From Rhabdophis nuchalis (lineage: Eukaryota; Chordata; Lepidosauria; Squamata; Natricidae): a stretch of DNA of 64,000 nt. Both the position numbers and the translations under genes were made by a program. The stretch lies in NCBI GenBank assembly GCA_039707465.1, contig CM077643.1:332340419-332404418 (forward strand). Reading direction: 5' to 3'. Positions 35,524 through 46,366 of the stretch are shown here, piece by piece (position 1 is the stretch's first letter; the number at the start of each line of letters is the position of its first letter). The notes beneath the pieces are model-generated. The model did not search any database and was not told the origin of the DNA. It worked only from the letters and a program-made list of their open reading frames with translations.

Positions 35524-38500
35524 CTCCTTCCCCCATAGTCAGTGCGCATGTGTCTAGGTTCTCTGTCCAACACAGTACATGCGCACGCGTAGTCGTTCAG
35601 ATAGGCGGGGCGGTGTCGGGTCCGCCCTGACCGCCTTAGTTCTTGAGGAGGCTCCTCCCTGTGGGACACGGAGCCTTCGCCTACGTCCTCGCGGCCTGCC
35701 CTCGGAGGTGGAGTCGCCGTAGGCGGCAATGGCGACCCTAGCAAGTCCGGGTGAGGGGGCGTGGCGACCGGGCTTGAGGTAGTTGGCATTTGCTGGCGAG
35801 TATTATTCTGGTAGGGTGGTTCCCCGATGGGCGAGGCCCCCAGCTGAGAGTCAGATTGGGCTGTGAGGTCCTGGCGGTCTCCCCGTGCTGTTCCCGCCGA
35901 TACGAGGTCTGGACCGGCTAGGGACTCCGGGGTTCCAAACAACTGCTCGGCTTGAGCAGAGAACAACGGCCCAACGGGGGCCAACGGGCAGGAACGGCCT
36001 GGCGTGGTGACTGCTGTTTCGGGCAGGCGGCGCCTCAGTTGATCCAGGTGGCACCGCCACTCGGATCCATCCTGAAGGCCGACTCTGTAAGAACAGGGTC
36101 CGGTTACGTCCAAAATGGTTGCGGCAATCCATCGCGGCTCCCCTGAAAAGTTCCTTGCCCAAACCAGGTCCCCAATTTCAAATAAACGAGGAGTGGGAAT
36201 CTGCAGGTTGTCCCTCTGCAACCCGTCGTAATCGGGGTGCAGTCTGTCCAGAGTAGTCCGCAAGCGTCGGCCCATCAAGAGCTCCGCGGGGCTTTTCCCT
36301 GTGGCTGGGCAAGGTGTGACATGCTGTCCCAAAAGGTACGCGGCCACCCTTGCCTGCCAGTCCCCTTTATCCAAACGGGCCAAGGCTTCCTTGGCTGAGC
36401 GCACGGCTCGTTCCGCGCGTCCATTAGACGCCGGGTGATAAGGGGCGACCGGCGCGTGGCGGATCCCTTGGGTGGCCAGAAAGTCCAAGAAGGTGGAGGA
36501 TTGAAATTGGGGTCCGTTGTCGGACACAACGACGTCCGGCAACCCGTGGGTCGCGAACAGACGGCGCAAGGCACGCACCGTGCTCTCCGCTGTGGTGGAA
36601 GCCATGAGAATCACCTCCACCCAGCGTGAGAACGCATCCACCACCACGAGGAAATTCTGGCCATGGAAGGGACCCGCGAAATCCAAGTGGAGCCTGGACC
36701 ATGGGCACCTGGGGGCGTCCCACTCCCTCGGCGGGGAGACCGGCGGGGCCGGCCGGGACGATTGGCAGGAGGAGCAGGCGGCCACCCATTCCGCCACTTC
36801 AGCGTCCATGCCGGGCCACCAGACATAGCTCCGGGCCAATGCCTTCATACGGACGATGCCTGGGTGGTTGGCATGGAGCGACTGAAGAACCATGTGCCGG
36901 AGAGGGGAAGGAACGATGACCCGATCTCCCCAACACAAGCACCTGCAATGGAGCGAGAGCTCCAGCTGGCGTGACTTGTAAGGCCGAAAGTTTTCAGCCA
37001 CACTGCCCGAAGGCCAGCCCCTCAGCACCCATCGGCAGACCTGAGCGAGGACGGGGTCTGCGCGGGTGTGAGCGGCAACGGCGGAAGAGGACAGGGGCAA
37101 GTCTGACTCCGCGACCATCAGGACAGAGAGAGCAGGCACAGGGGCCGGATCCGGCCCCGGGAGAGGGCAGCGGCTTAGGGCATCAGCATGCCCTATCTGC
37201 TTGCCAGGACGGTATAGCAGCGTATAGTCATACGCTGCCAGGAATTCCGTCCAGCGGGTCATCCTGGGCGACAGGATGGGGGGTGTCGGACGGTCACCGG
37301 CCAATAGCCCAAGGAGCGGCTTATGGTCCGTGACAACAGAAAAGGTCCGCCCATAGAGGTAATTGTGGAACTTCTTAATCCCGGACACTACAGCCAAAGC
37401 CTCCTTGTCGATTTGGCTGTAGTTTCTCTCCGTTTGAGACATTGTCCGGGAGTAAAAAGCAATGGGGGCTTCCGAGCCGTCTGGAAAGACGTGGCTAAGG
37501 ACAGCGCCCAGGCCAAAAGGGGAGGCATCGCACGCAAGCGTCAGAGGAAGCCTGTCATGGTACTGGACTAGTACCGCATCTGACGTGAGCATGGCTTTGA
37601 CAGCCGCGAACGCGTGTGCTTCGCGGCTGCCCCAGTGCCAGGCCGCGGATCGGTCGAGCAACCGATGCAGCGGCTCGGCTAGCGATGCCTTATGGGGAAT
37701 AAACGGCGCGTAGAAATTCAAAAGGCCGAGGAATGCCTGCAGCTCCGTTTTGGAGGCAGGAGTGGGGGCCTTTTGGATGGCCTCGACCTTGGAGGGGGTT
37801 GGGTGAATTCCTTGGGCGTCAATCATGAAACCCAGGAATTCCACCCTAGGCGCAGCAAACGTACATTTGCTGCGTTTCAACTTTAAACCCGCGCCCCTGA
37901 AAACTCTGAGGACCTTCCGTAACGTTTTGGCGAGTTCTGATATGCTGGAAGCAGCAATCAGGACGTCGTCAAAATACGGTACAATGCCAGGGAGTCCATG
38001 GAGCAGTCGCTCCATGAGGCTCTGGAAGATCCCCGGGGCTACGGACACGCCGAATTGGAGACGGCGACAGCGGAAAGCCCCACGGTGGGTCACGATGGTC
38101 TGCGCTTCCGCAGCCTCGTCATCCACCGGGAGCTGTTGGTAGGCCTGCGCCATATCCAGTTTCGCGAACACTCGACCTCGTCCCAATGAGTGGAGTAGGT
38201 CTTGCACCACCGGAACCGGGTATGGGTTCGCCTGAAGCCCGAGGTTGATCGTCGACTTATAGTCAGCGCAGATCCTCACGGACCCGTCGGGCTTAATGGG
38301 GACCACAATTGGGGTCTCCCATTTCGCCTGATCGACGGGTTCGAGCACGCCCTGCGCCACCAATCGATCCAATTCCGCTTCAACCTTGGGCTTCAGCGCG
38401 AACGGCAGCCTGCGGGCCTTCAAGCGGACTGGAGCAACCTGGGGGTCCAAATTTAGGGAAACTGGAGTGCCTTTGTACGTTCCTAAGCTGCCATCAAAGA

Positions 38501-39827
38501 CGTCGTTGAACTCTCTGATTACTTCGTCTACCGGAGAACTGGCTGGCACGCTGTGTACTCCTTGGACTGACAGTCCCAAGGCTGGAAACCAGTCCAATCC
38601 GATCAAGGCAGCTAGGGGTTTGGCCACTACCAGGATGGGAAGGGATCCGTGGAAGGGGCCGTAGTCTACTCTCACTCTGTGCAGACCTAGAATGGGAATT
38701 TGTGAGCCCTGGTAATCTTTCAGGATCGTCGCTGTGGGGCCGAGATCCCGCTTCCTGAGCTTGGGGCAAAGCTTAACTAAATGCGCCCAGGACATGAGTG
38801 ATCTAGAGGACCCTGAATCTATTTCCATTTTTACCCCCACCCCCTCTAAGCAAACCACTGTTGACAGTCTCCTACTCTCTGCCTGGTCGTAGCTTAGAGC
38901 TGGGGGCATCTCCGCCAGCGCGAAGCAGTCGGTCGGCTGTGGCTGGTAGCGTCCTGAACACTTCTGCGACCCTCGTTGTCCTGGTGGAACGGTTCTGGAG
39001 GCGGCAGCTGGCGTTGTCGCTGGAGTGGCAGCACGGCACACAGCTGCTAGGTGTCCTTTCCTGCCACATCTGCGGCACACCGATGCCTTGAATGGGCACT
39101 CTGGTCTCTGGTGGGCCCTTCCGCAGCCTAGGCAGTTCCCGGACTTCTGCTGCGGTGTGAATGCGCGATTCAGCACGCGCCCGGTCACCCTCATGCAGTC
39201 CCCACGGTCTTCCTCCTCCAGCTCATCCAGCGGCGCTATTTCGTCTACCAGACACGCTCGCGGAGTGGGGAAAAGAGGAGGGCGCGCGCGGCCCATGTCG
39301 GATGTGGAGATCTCCGATAATTCTGTCACGCGTGCTTCTTCCACCGCTTGCTCGAGAGTCAGGACAGTTTTTGAAAGCAAGCGGCGCTTTAGGCGGATGT
39401 CTCTTACGCCGCATACAAACTGCTCCAGTAGGGATTCCTCCAGGAAGCCAGCAGGGAACTCGCAGGGGATTGCGGTCGCTCTCAATTTCTGCAGGAACTC
39501 GGCTACCGACTGTTGCGGCTGTTGCACACATTGCCTGAATGCATAGCGATGCGCTATGCGGGAAGGTGCCGGCGCGTAGTGTGCTCTCAGGCGGCCCAGG
39601 AGATCGTCCCACGGCACTTCGTGCACCGCTGCGGGTGCTGCTATGGTTCGGGCGGTAGCAAACAATTCAGGGCCGCCGCACTGGAGGAATAGGCTCAGCT
39701 TCCTGGCAGGCGCGAGTTCACCGTAGTCTCTGGCTATCAAGAAGCACTCGAACCGGGCTAAGAAGGAAGCCCATTGTTCCTTCATCGGGTCGAACGGTGC
39801 AAACGGAGGCATTGTCGCCGTAGCCAT
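35451..39827 (-). CDS. Ty3/Gypsy Gag-Pol polyprotein, 1458 aa, uninterrupted
   Basis: Starts at an ATG in strong context (accATGg). Residues 1-230 are Gag-like; paired zinc knuckles follow (CLGCGRAHQRPEC 232-244, CRRCGRKGHLAAVC 251-264). The aspartic protease motif MEIDSGSS is at 334-341. RT spans about 470-650, with LDMAQAYQQL at 557-566 and catalytic YFDD at 618-621. RNase H carries D767 (CDASPFGLG), E809 and D834 (VVTDHKPLL). Integrase has the zinc motif H985/H988/C1018/C1021 and catalytic D1049, D1103 and E1139 (D,D35E), then a GPY/F-like region near 1243. Gag and Pol share one frame with no shift or stop. The last 25 or so residues run past the polypurine tract into the adjoining repeat and may not be native. 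All catalytic residues I could check are present. Confidence 0.93.
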   Translation of the reverse strand: MATATMPPFAPFDPMKEQWASFLARFECFLIARDYGELAPARKLSLFLQCGGPELFATARTIAAPAAVHEVPWDDLLGRLRAHYAPAPSRIAHRYAFRQCVQQPQQSVAEFLQKLRATAIPCEFPAGFLEESLLEQFVCGVRDIRLKRRLLSKTVLTLEQAVEEARVTELSEISTSDMGRARPPLFPTPRACLVDEIAPLDELEEEDRGDCMRVTGRVLNRAFTPQQKSGNCLGCGRAHQRPECPFKASVCRRCGRKGHLAAVCRAATPATTPAAASRTVPPGQRGSQKCSGRYQPQPTDCFALAEMPPALSYDQAESRRLSTVVCLEGVGVKMEIDSGSSRSLMSWAHLVKLCPKLRKRDLGPTATILKDYQGSQIPILGLHRVRVDYGPFHGSLPILVVAKPLAALIGLDWFPALGLSVQGVHSVPASSPVDEVIREFNDVFDGSLGTYKGTPVSLNLDPQVAPVRLKARRLPFALKPKVEAELDRLVAQGVLEPVDQAKWETPIVVPIKPDGSVRICADYKSTINLGLQANPYPVPVVQDLLHSLGRGRVFAKLDMAQAYQQLPVDDEAAEAQTIVTHRGAFRCRRLQFGVSVAPGIFQSLMERLLHGLPGIVPYFDDVLIAASSISELAKTLRKVLRVFRGAGLKLKRSKCTFAAPRVEFLGFMIDAQGIHPTPSKVEAIQKAPTPASKTELQAFLGLLNFYAPFIPHKASLAEPLHRLLDRSAAWHWGSREAHAFAAVKAMLTSDAVLVQYHDRLPLTLACDASPFGLGAVLSHVFPDGSEAPIAFYSRTMSQTERNYSQIDKEALAVVSGIKKFHNYLYGRTFSVVTDHKPLLGLLAGDRPTPPILSPRMTRWTEFLAAYDYTLLYRPGKQIGHADALSRCPLPGPDPAPVPALSVLMVAESDLPLSSSAVAAHTRADPVLAQVCRWVLRGWPSGSVAENFRPYKSRQLELSLHCRCLCWGDRVIVPSPLRHMVLQSLHANHPGIVRMKALARSYVWWPGMDAEVAEWVAACSSCQSSRPAPPVSPPREWDAPRCPWSRLHLDFAGPFHGQNFLVVVDAFSRWVEVILMASTTAESTVRALRRLFATHGLPDVVVSDNGPQFQSSTFLDFLATQGIRHAPVAPYHPASNGRAERAVRSAKEALARLDKGDWQARVAAYLLGQHVTPCPATGKSPAELLMGRRLRTTLDRLHPDYDGLQRDNLQIPTPRLFEIGDLVWARNFSGEPRWIAATILDVTGPCSYRVGLQDGSEWRCHLDQLRRRLPETAVTTPGRSCPLAPVGPLFSAQAEQLFGTPESLAGPDLVSAGTARGDRQDLTAQSDSQLGASPIGEPPYQNNTRQQMPTTSSPVATPPHPDLLGSPLPPTATPPPRAGREDVGEGSVSHREEPPQELRRSGRTRHRPAYLNDYACACTVLDREPRHMRTDYGGRSVVCLVCPNMGGSILLPFCLSAPP
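35524..35536 (-). other. Polypurine tract of the Gypsy element
   Basis: Minus strand atgggggaaggag immediately followed by TG. This is the expected plus-strand primer just upstream of a 3' LTR. It lies inside the reading frame. Confidence 0.75.
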
Positions 39828-39900
39828 GGTGAGGCTGTGCGTCGCGCTGCGCTCTGTTGTTGAAGTATTCGTTACCCGTTGCGTTCTAAGGCCACGGCCT

Positions 39901-39920
39901 GAATCCCACCTTCGTCGCCA
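39901..39920 (-). other. Primer-binding site, tRNA-Ser type
   Basis: Minus strand tggcgacgaaggtgggattc starts one base after the 5' LTR. Its complement ends in ...CTTCGTCGCCA and resembles the 3' end (T arm, acceptor, CCA) of a vertebrate tRNA-Ser(GCU). The tRNA comparison is from memory. Confidence 0.75.
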
Positions 39921-39921
39921 G

Positions 39922-40219
39922 TGTTAGATCAGACAAAGGATTCCGACTCAGGCATGGTCAAAACAACAGGAACGTTTATTCACACTATTTACAACACACA
40001 CAAGATTCAACTGGCAAGGTTTCTTCTCTGGCAACCTCTTATATAGAGTTACCAGGCAGGAAACTCCTAGCAAGCACTTGCAACATTGTAACTCCTTTCC
40101 AGACAGATTCCAGACAGCTTGTCTCTGTTAATCACTGCAGCTGCTGGCTCAGCTCCAGAATGCGGTGACTCATAGGTTACCAGACGAGCTGTCTGGGACA
40201 TAGGCTTGGGGACTCAACA
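39922..40219 (-). repeat. 5' LTR of the Gypsy element (298 bp)
   Basis: On the minus strand it runs from TGTTGAGTCCCC to TCTGATCTAACA (TG...CA). A TATA box, TATATAAG, is at 40045-40038 and an AATAAA signal at 39980-39975, giving the U3-R-U5 order. It would drive transcription of the element. No copy is found at the other end of the element or elsewhere in the window. Confidence 0.82.
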
Positions 40220-40224
40220 CAAAG

Positions 40225-41640
40225 TGTGCAAAGCCAAAGCTAAACAGGAAGTAAGTCTAGAAGAAAGACTAGCATTTTTAATTTAATTTATGGTAGATTT
40301 AATTCATTTAAATGTTACTGACTAAATGAAATATGATTGATCTGATGACTTGTCATGTATTTAATTATTCTTCCCATCTGTTAAGTTAAAATTTTCAGTT
40401 GGGCGGAAACTTTTAGAAAACTGCTGAGCACCTTATCCAAGATGTTGGGGAAAGTTTTATAGATCTGGCATTATTTTGGCTACAAAAACACAAATGACTG
40501 TTAGTTTTGCATATCTCTTTGCTGTTCTCTCTGCTGGCCATTTGGATCTCCTGTCCCGTCCTGTCATCCCTCCCATTCCATTCCATTGGATAGATCCAAC
40601 AGTCCAATATCCTATTTCCTTTGCAACAGATTAGAAAAAGTGGAAAGGTTTAAACTGCTGGAACAGAAGAATATCATTTGCTCTGCATTAGTACATGCAA
40701 AATATGCAAGATTTCTTTTCATTGCTGCCAGTGTGACAACTGTACGATTCCATTTACATAAAAAAAAATCTTTCCACTTTTTCTAAAACTATAAGCTTGT
40801 GAAGTAGGAACCAGCATGCCAATGTTAAAAAATGAATAACCTTCGGCAGAGAGAGGGAGAGAAAGAGATTTGACAAAGGTTCTCACTACATCGCAACACG
40901 TTCTATGCTCAAAATCCTCCTCCTCCTCCCTTGACCACTTTAGCTTTTGAAAGACTAATCTAGGTGGAATAACTGGTCTTTATAGTACTAGAACCTATAG
41001 GAAGGTTCAATTAATAGAATTCAAATTCACTTTGGCAACACATTCCATGTTAAAATAAAAAGGCAAGAAAGAATTACAAAGCTGTAAAACTCTGATAAGA
41101 TGACTGAAGCAAAGGCATGCTGATTGCTATAGCTCATCTTCAATTTCGTAAGGGATTAGGTGCACCTTTCAAAAGCAGGGAAATAGTTCCTGCTATCTCA
41201 ATATGAAGCCGAATAGATAGGGAAAACAAGGTATTCGTGTAATCCAAATGCATAAGTATATCACATTCTCAGAAAATAGAGCACACACTTTAAAGTAATT
41301 AACACTTTTGTTGTACAATAAATTATTGAGTAATAATTTTATCAGCTAGTATCCAAGCTTGTCACTTTTTTCTGGAACATTTAGAAGGAAAAATCTATTT
41401 AATAGTGCAGCAATTGCTATTTTTTGCCCACGGGAGGCTAAGTGAATAAACTATACATATATATTTAACTTCAAATCCTACTCTTGGATCACTGAGGTTT
41501 TATTAATACCAGTTTTTGTAAAATATTTAATACCTTGCTCAAAAATGTGTGATTCAATCAATTTTACCTACAGCGTTGTCAAGAGATTCTTCTGAAGCAA
41601 TATGTAGGCTGAGAGTAATAGCTGATTAAGTAAATGCATT
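40225..41640. other. No recognisable feature
   Basis: AT-rich DNA; nothing supported. Confidence 0.45.
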
Positions 41641-41649
41641 GTTAAATGA

Positions 41650-41935
41650 CAATGTCTTAAGACGTATCTATTCTGCCAACGTCTTAAGACGTATCTATTC
41701 CAACAAGCCGGCCTAGCGTAGCCCCCCGTCTCTGACTCTATTTATAAATTTTAATTTTTAGGGTTTTAAGTGGGTTTTTAGCACGGGTTTTAATTTAATT
41801 TAATATGTTTTTAATAGTGTATATTGTCTTTTGTTACGGTTTTTTAATAATGCCTGTGCGCCGCCCTGAGTCCTAACAAGGAGAAGGGCGGGGTATAAAT
41901 TCAAAAAATAAAATAAATAAAAATAAATTAACAAT
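41650..41935 (+). mobile_element. L2-like LINE 3' end
   Basis: The last codons of the L2 C-terminus (cgtatctattccaacaagcc, then ggcctagcgtag) are followed by a 3' UTR with gtgcgccgccctgagtccta and gagaagggcggggtataaat. The first 22 bases or so (cgtcttaagacgtatctatt) are present twice in tandem at the 5' edge. Confidence 0.85.
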
Positions 41936-43028
41936 TTATTTTCAAATGGTTGAGTCACACAATTTATTTTCTGTACTCTGTTTCTATTAAATATAATTTA
42001 CATAGCTCATCCTTTTTATTCTTTTACCTACATTCAGAACAAAATGGTATCACCATTCCATTGGTGGTGAAAGGGGTAGAAACAACCATAAGAGCCACAG
42101 GATATTAGGAGGGGAAAGATTTGAAGCAGCTGTGAATCTAAAATAGAACTCAACAACTACCGTAAATATCCATAGAATATTGGCTGACTACAACACTGAT
42201 TGCACTGGGGAAGGAAGCTAAAATGGCCTGGCTGAAGTTCCTTAAAGCGAAGCATTGACATTCTCAACCCAATTTGATGGCAGAATGATTAACTGATTGA
42301 TTGATGTACACTTATGGCCCATTCCAATCAGATGGTGGGTAGGGAACAACAAAGTCAAGATAAAAAAAGATTAAAATTCAGATACAAATTTTTTTAAAAA
42401 TCCATGAACTCATCTAGTTTACCATTGTATGAAGCTAACCTAAAGGCCAGATATCTGTTAAAATAATTGTTCTGACTAGTTTTCAAAATGCTGTTAGAGT
42501 AAGGCCCATCTGTACCTCTTGAGGAGAGGATGTTTCATAAATTGGGTATATGATTTCTCAGAAGTTCTCCAGAGCAAGTAGAAAATCTCCAGCTATTTCT
42601 CAAGCATGGGACTCCCCACTGAGTGATAACATTCCCTAACTCTGCTACTGTAAAAATACCATAGGAGGAAAAAGCTATATGACTCCTTCAGATTTATTTG
42701 AAGGTTGAAAAGATACAGCACTGGATATCTGGGAAAACTGACTTTGAAGATAGTCTTAAATCATTCCATTACTAAATAAGTGAAAGGATTCCTTAATCCA
42801 CCCAGGAGAAATTATACTTTGCAAGAATTTCTAATGCAAATTCTCTTTCAAGTGGAATGAGAAGAGAAAAAAAGATTGGACAATTTATTAGCCCAATATT
42901 GTTCTCAGATCCCTGTATTCTCCCGTTTGGCCCATGTGTTGCTTGCTTGAGCTGGATTAGCCTTGAGTTGATCAATGACAATTTTGGTTTTTTTCTTCTT
43001 GGAAACAAAAAGAAAAAAGAAAAAAAAG
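41936..43028. other. No recognisable feature
   Basis: No repeat or coding region supported. Confidence 0.45.
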
Positions 43029-43059
43029 AAAGCAGGAAATTCAGCTTTCTTCTCCAGAA

Positions 43060-43580
43060 CAGTACAGAACAGAACAGAACAGAATAGAATTCTTTATTGG
43101 CCAAGTGGGATTGGACACACAAGGAATTCGTCTTTGGTGCATATGCTCTCAGTGTACATAAAAAGACAAGATACATTCATAAAGAATCTTAAGGTACAGC
43201 ACTGAATGATAGTCATAGGGTACAAATAAGGAATCAGGAAACAATCAATTTCAATGTAAATCATAAGGATATAAGCCGGCCTAGCCTAACCTCCCATGGG
43301 GACTATTTTAGAGAGTTTTAAATTGGGGATTTTAAAATTGGTTTTAGCATAGGATTAGAATAATTTAATGTTTTTAAATTATGTATTTATTCTTTTGTAT
43401 GCTTTTTAAATTCCTGTGCGCCGCCCTGGGTCCTCTGTGGAGAAGGGCGGGATATAAATATGATTAAAATAAATTAAAATAAAATAAATAAGCAACAAAG
43501 TTACAGTCCTGCAGTCATAAGTGGGAGGAGATGGGTGATAGGAACGATGAGAAGACTAATAGTAATAGTAATGCGCTATT
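43060..43580 (-). mobile_element. LINE 3' UTR-like repeat, interrupted by an L2 tail
   Basis: Begins in AGAAC units, then attctttattggccaagtgg and tctttggtgcatatgctctc; it continues after 43489 with agcaacaaagttacagtcct and gggtgataggaacgatgaga. I recall this as one contiguous repeat common in snakes, probably a CR1-group 3' UTR. The L2 tail at 43272-43488 splits it. Confidence 0.6.
43272..43488 (+). mobile_element. L2-like LINE 3' end, nested in another repeat
   Basis: Runs from agccggcctagcctaacctc to the tail cctgtgcgccgccctgggtc and gagaagggcgggatataaat, then AAATA units. A short ataag/aag at both edges may be the target duplication. Confidence 0.85.
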
Positions 43581-43861
43581 ATAATAGTAGTCTATTATAA
43601 TGTCACATTAATACAACAGAATTTAGGTATTTGTGGTTTTTATTCTATGGAAGCTCCTTTCCCAATGAAAAATTGCTTGTCATTTCATCAAACTTTTCTT
43701 TTGTTTTATTTAATGGAGCTTGCAAAGTGGATGTCCTAATGTATTTTCAGCTAGAATAATGTCAACTTCAAAAAGAAGGGAAATGTGTACATGGTGCCCA
43801 AATTATTTTTCATTGTATTTCATGAACAATCTTTCATCAAATTAAAAACTCATTTCTTCTG

Positions 43862-44053
43862 TCTGGCCGGCCTAGGATAGTCTCTCTGTCTTTGGGGTTT
43901 TATTGGGGTTTTGTAATATTGCTTAGTTTTAATGGGAATTTTAGCGCAGGTTTGGATTTAATTTATTTTTAATGAAATGTTTATATGTATTTATTGTTTT
44001 ACTGTGCCTGTGCACCGCCCCGAGTCCCTGTGGGGAGAGGGCGCGGTTTAGAA

Positions 44054-44084
<31 letters not shown>

Positions 44085-44095
44085 TATCTCTACTC
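43862..44095 (+). mobile_element. L2-like LINE 3' end with (TTA)n tail
   Basis: ggccggcctaggatagtctc, then gtgcctgtgcaccgccccga and a terminal (ATT)n tract (44063-44090). No coding part. Confidence 0.83.
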
Positions 44096-44349
44096 TATGT
44101 AATGCTATTGACTCAATATTCTAACTTCTTAAAAGTGAATGTTTCTTCTCACTGAAAATCTATTTATTTCCTTAAGCGAGTCTTGAGAGAGGGGAAAATG
44201 TTCTATGATAATGGAATTCAGCGAATACTAAACAAGCTGTTAGAGGGGAGAAAACAAACATTTTACTGAAATTTATTAAAAATAGATAAGGTAGTTGCAT
44301 TTATGAATCAAAGGTTTTGAGAGGGGATTTTTTTTCACTTTAGGAAGCA

Positions 44350-44612
44350 AATTGTGCTTATTTATTTTTATTTATTATTTATTTTATTACATTTATATCC
44401 CACCCTTCTCCACAGAGGACCCAGGGCGGCGCACAGGAAATTTAAAAGATATACAAAAATAGAAAATGAATAAATAATTTAAAATATATATTAAATTATC
44501 CCGATCCTATGCTAAAACCAAATTATTAAAAACCCAATTTAAAACTTTCTAAAAGTCCCCATGGGAGGTTAGGCTAGGCCGGCTTGATGAAAAAAGTATG
44601 TCTTAGTGTACT
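44350..44612 (-). mobile_element. L2-like LINE 3' end
   Basis: Plus-strand text tatatcccacccttctccac, gacccagggcggcgcacagg, then ggttaggctaggccggcttg, the mirror image of the copy at 43272. Confidence 0.85.
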
Positions 44613-45630
44613 GTCTTAGTGTACTGTCTTCGCCAATTAGCTAAAATGCATTAAAAAAGATTATATTGAGAAAGTTTCGCTGGTATGAGGCACCAATTAA
44701 TTAAAGTTTCACTGGTTTGAGGCCTCTAAATACCTCATTGGGGTCGTCGTCCCCCCAATTTTAATGTTGCTTCTGGATCTTGAATGTTATAAGCTGTTAA
44801 AAATTGTCTGTGCTCTATTGCCTGTATTTTGATAGTGTTCTTCAAATATGAGGCAGACAGTGACTAGTTCCATATTGATTTACCTGAATTATATGAATTG
44901 CAAATAGCAGTTATGAGTATTGATATAGGATTAACTGATAAAATAATAATCATCAAACCTAAAAACCATCAAGCATAATGCAACACAACTGGGTCAATTT
45001 GCAAACACTTTCAAAATCACCAAACTATTGCAGAACAGGCTCATTCAACCTACTGCTCCAATTATAGGTAGCCTTTGACTTATCATAGTAATTGGAACCA
45101 ACATTTCCATTGCTAAACTATGTGCTCATAAAGCGCAACTATATTGTTTGGTGATGGCAATCCCCACAGTTCTTGTTGCCATTGTTAATCAAATCCCACA
45201 ATTTTTAAGTGAGGCAACTTCTTCCTGGCATCCCATACATCCATGGCCAGCAGACATATAAGTGACTGCTGCTGGAAGAGGAAGGATGTGAGGAATTGTG
45301 CAAAGATGCTGGGAAAGTTTAGGGAAGGAAATGCAAGAGGCTGATAGGGTATGTGAGAGATCAGCATGGGTTACGGTGAGTGCACACTGTGCATAAGAGG
45401 CACAGTGCAGGTCAAGGAGGTTGACCTACAAGAGTGCAAAACTGTGTGGGAGATGTTGAATAGTTTGAGATGAGGCCATGAGACTGTGAAAGAGTGTGTG
45501 AGAAGCAAAGTGCAGGTCAGGAATAGTGTAATGGGTGTAGTGTGGGTCAGGGAGTCCACAGGAGTACATGAGTGGCCAATGCAATATAACAGCTGGGGAG
45601 GGTACATTGGGAGGAAGATTTACCCTTCTG
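44613..45630. other. No recognisable feature
   Basis: Nothing supported; the frame at 45371-45607 has no protein character. Confidence 0.45.
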
Positions 45631-45633
45631 ACT

Positions 45634-46362
45634 TATTATTGTTATTATTATTATTTATTTATCGAATCTATTTATCGAATTTCTATACCGCCCTCTCTCC
45701 CAAGTGGGACTCAGGGCAGTGCACAGGAATAATAAAAATATAAATATACAAACAATCAATTAGATTTAAAAAAGGCCCTGGGTCCTTTTTTAGGAGAAGG
45801 GCGGGGTATAAATTTAATAAAATAATAAAAAATAAAAATAAAATTGAATTAAATACATTTGGCCCATGCTAAAACATAATTTAAAACCCAACTAAAATCA
45901 GTAATAAAAACAGCTATACCAGGCTGGCTGCATGAAAGAAGTATGTTTTTAGTGCCCGATGAAAGAGGCGAAGGTCTGTGATTGTACAGAGGTCGGGGGG
46001 CAGGTCGTTCCAGAGGGCTGGGCCTGCCACAGAGAAGGCTCTTCCCCTGGGAGTCGCCAGCCGGCATTTTCTGGTGGATGACACCCTAAGGAGGCCCTCC
46101 CTGTGCGAGCGGACAGGTTGGGTGGAGGTATGTGGCAGGAGGCGGTCCTGCAAGTAACCAGGTCCCATGCCATGGAGCGCTTTAAAGATGGTCACTAAGA
46201 CCTTGAAACACACCCGGAAGGCCACAGGCAGCCAGTGCAGCTCGTGCAGGAGAGGTGTTATATGGGAGTGTCTTGGGACTCCCAAAATCCCCCGCATGGC
46301 TGCATTCTGCACTAACTGGAGCCTCCAGGTGCATCTCAAGGGGAGCCCCATGTAGAGAGCAT
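45634..46362 (-). mobile_element. L2-like LINE 3' fragment with C-terminal domain, interrupted
   Basis: 46351 down to 45914 encodes MGLPLRCTWRLQLVQNAAM, LHELHWLPVAFRVCFKVLV, GRAFSVAGPALWNDLPPDL and FHRALKTYFFHAASL, the L2 C-terminus, without a stop. The 3' end is at about 45650 (plus-strand ataccgccctctctcccaag). A small plus-strand L2 tail has landed in its 3' UTR (45773-45843). Confidence 0.88.
45773..45843 (+). mobile_element. Tail-only L2 scrap (about 70 bp)
   Basis: ggccctgggtcctttttta, then gagaagggcggggtataaat and an AATAAA-rich end, inside and opposite to the L2 copy at 45634-46362. Confidence 0.75.
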
Positions 46363-46366
46363 TATT

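Larger units (their letters stand above)
35524..40219 (-). mobile_element. Ty3/Gypsy LTR retrotransposon (coding intact, no matching 3' LTR)
   Basis: In minus-strand order: 5' LTR (40219-39922), one base, primer-binding site (39920-39901), leader, uninterrupted Gag-Pol (39827-35451), polypurine tract (35536-35524). The PR-RT-RNaseH-IN order is that of Metaviridae. The CCHC pair and the tRNA-Ser primer site suggest the Mag lineage, which is an inference. High GC content separates it sharply from its AT-rich surroundings. An open frame of 1458 codons implies a young insertion, yet the 3' LTR is not a copy of the 5' one. Confidence 0.88.

Noticed and set aside
36424..39612. Several frames of 60-170 codons opposite or overlapping the Gypsy Gag-Pol
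   Set aside because: They are by-products of the GC-rich coding strand; none has the domain motifs that the 1458-codon frame shows throughout.
42793..43176. 127-codon minus-strand frame
   Set aside because: It runs across homopolymer-rich DNA and the AGAAC simple repeat; composition is low-complexity and no domain is visible.
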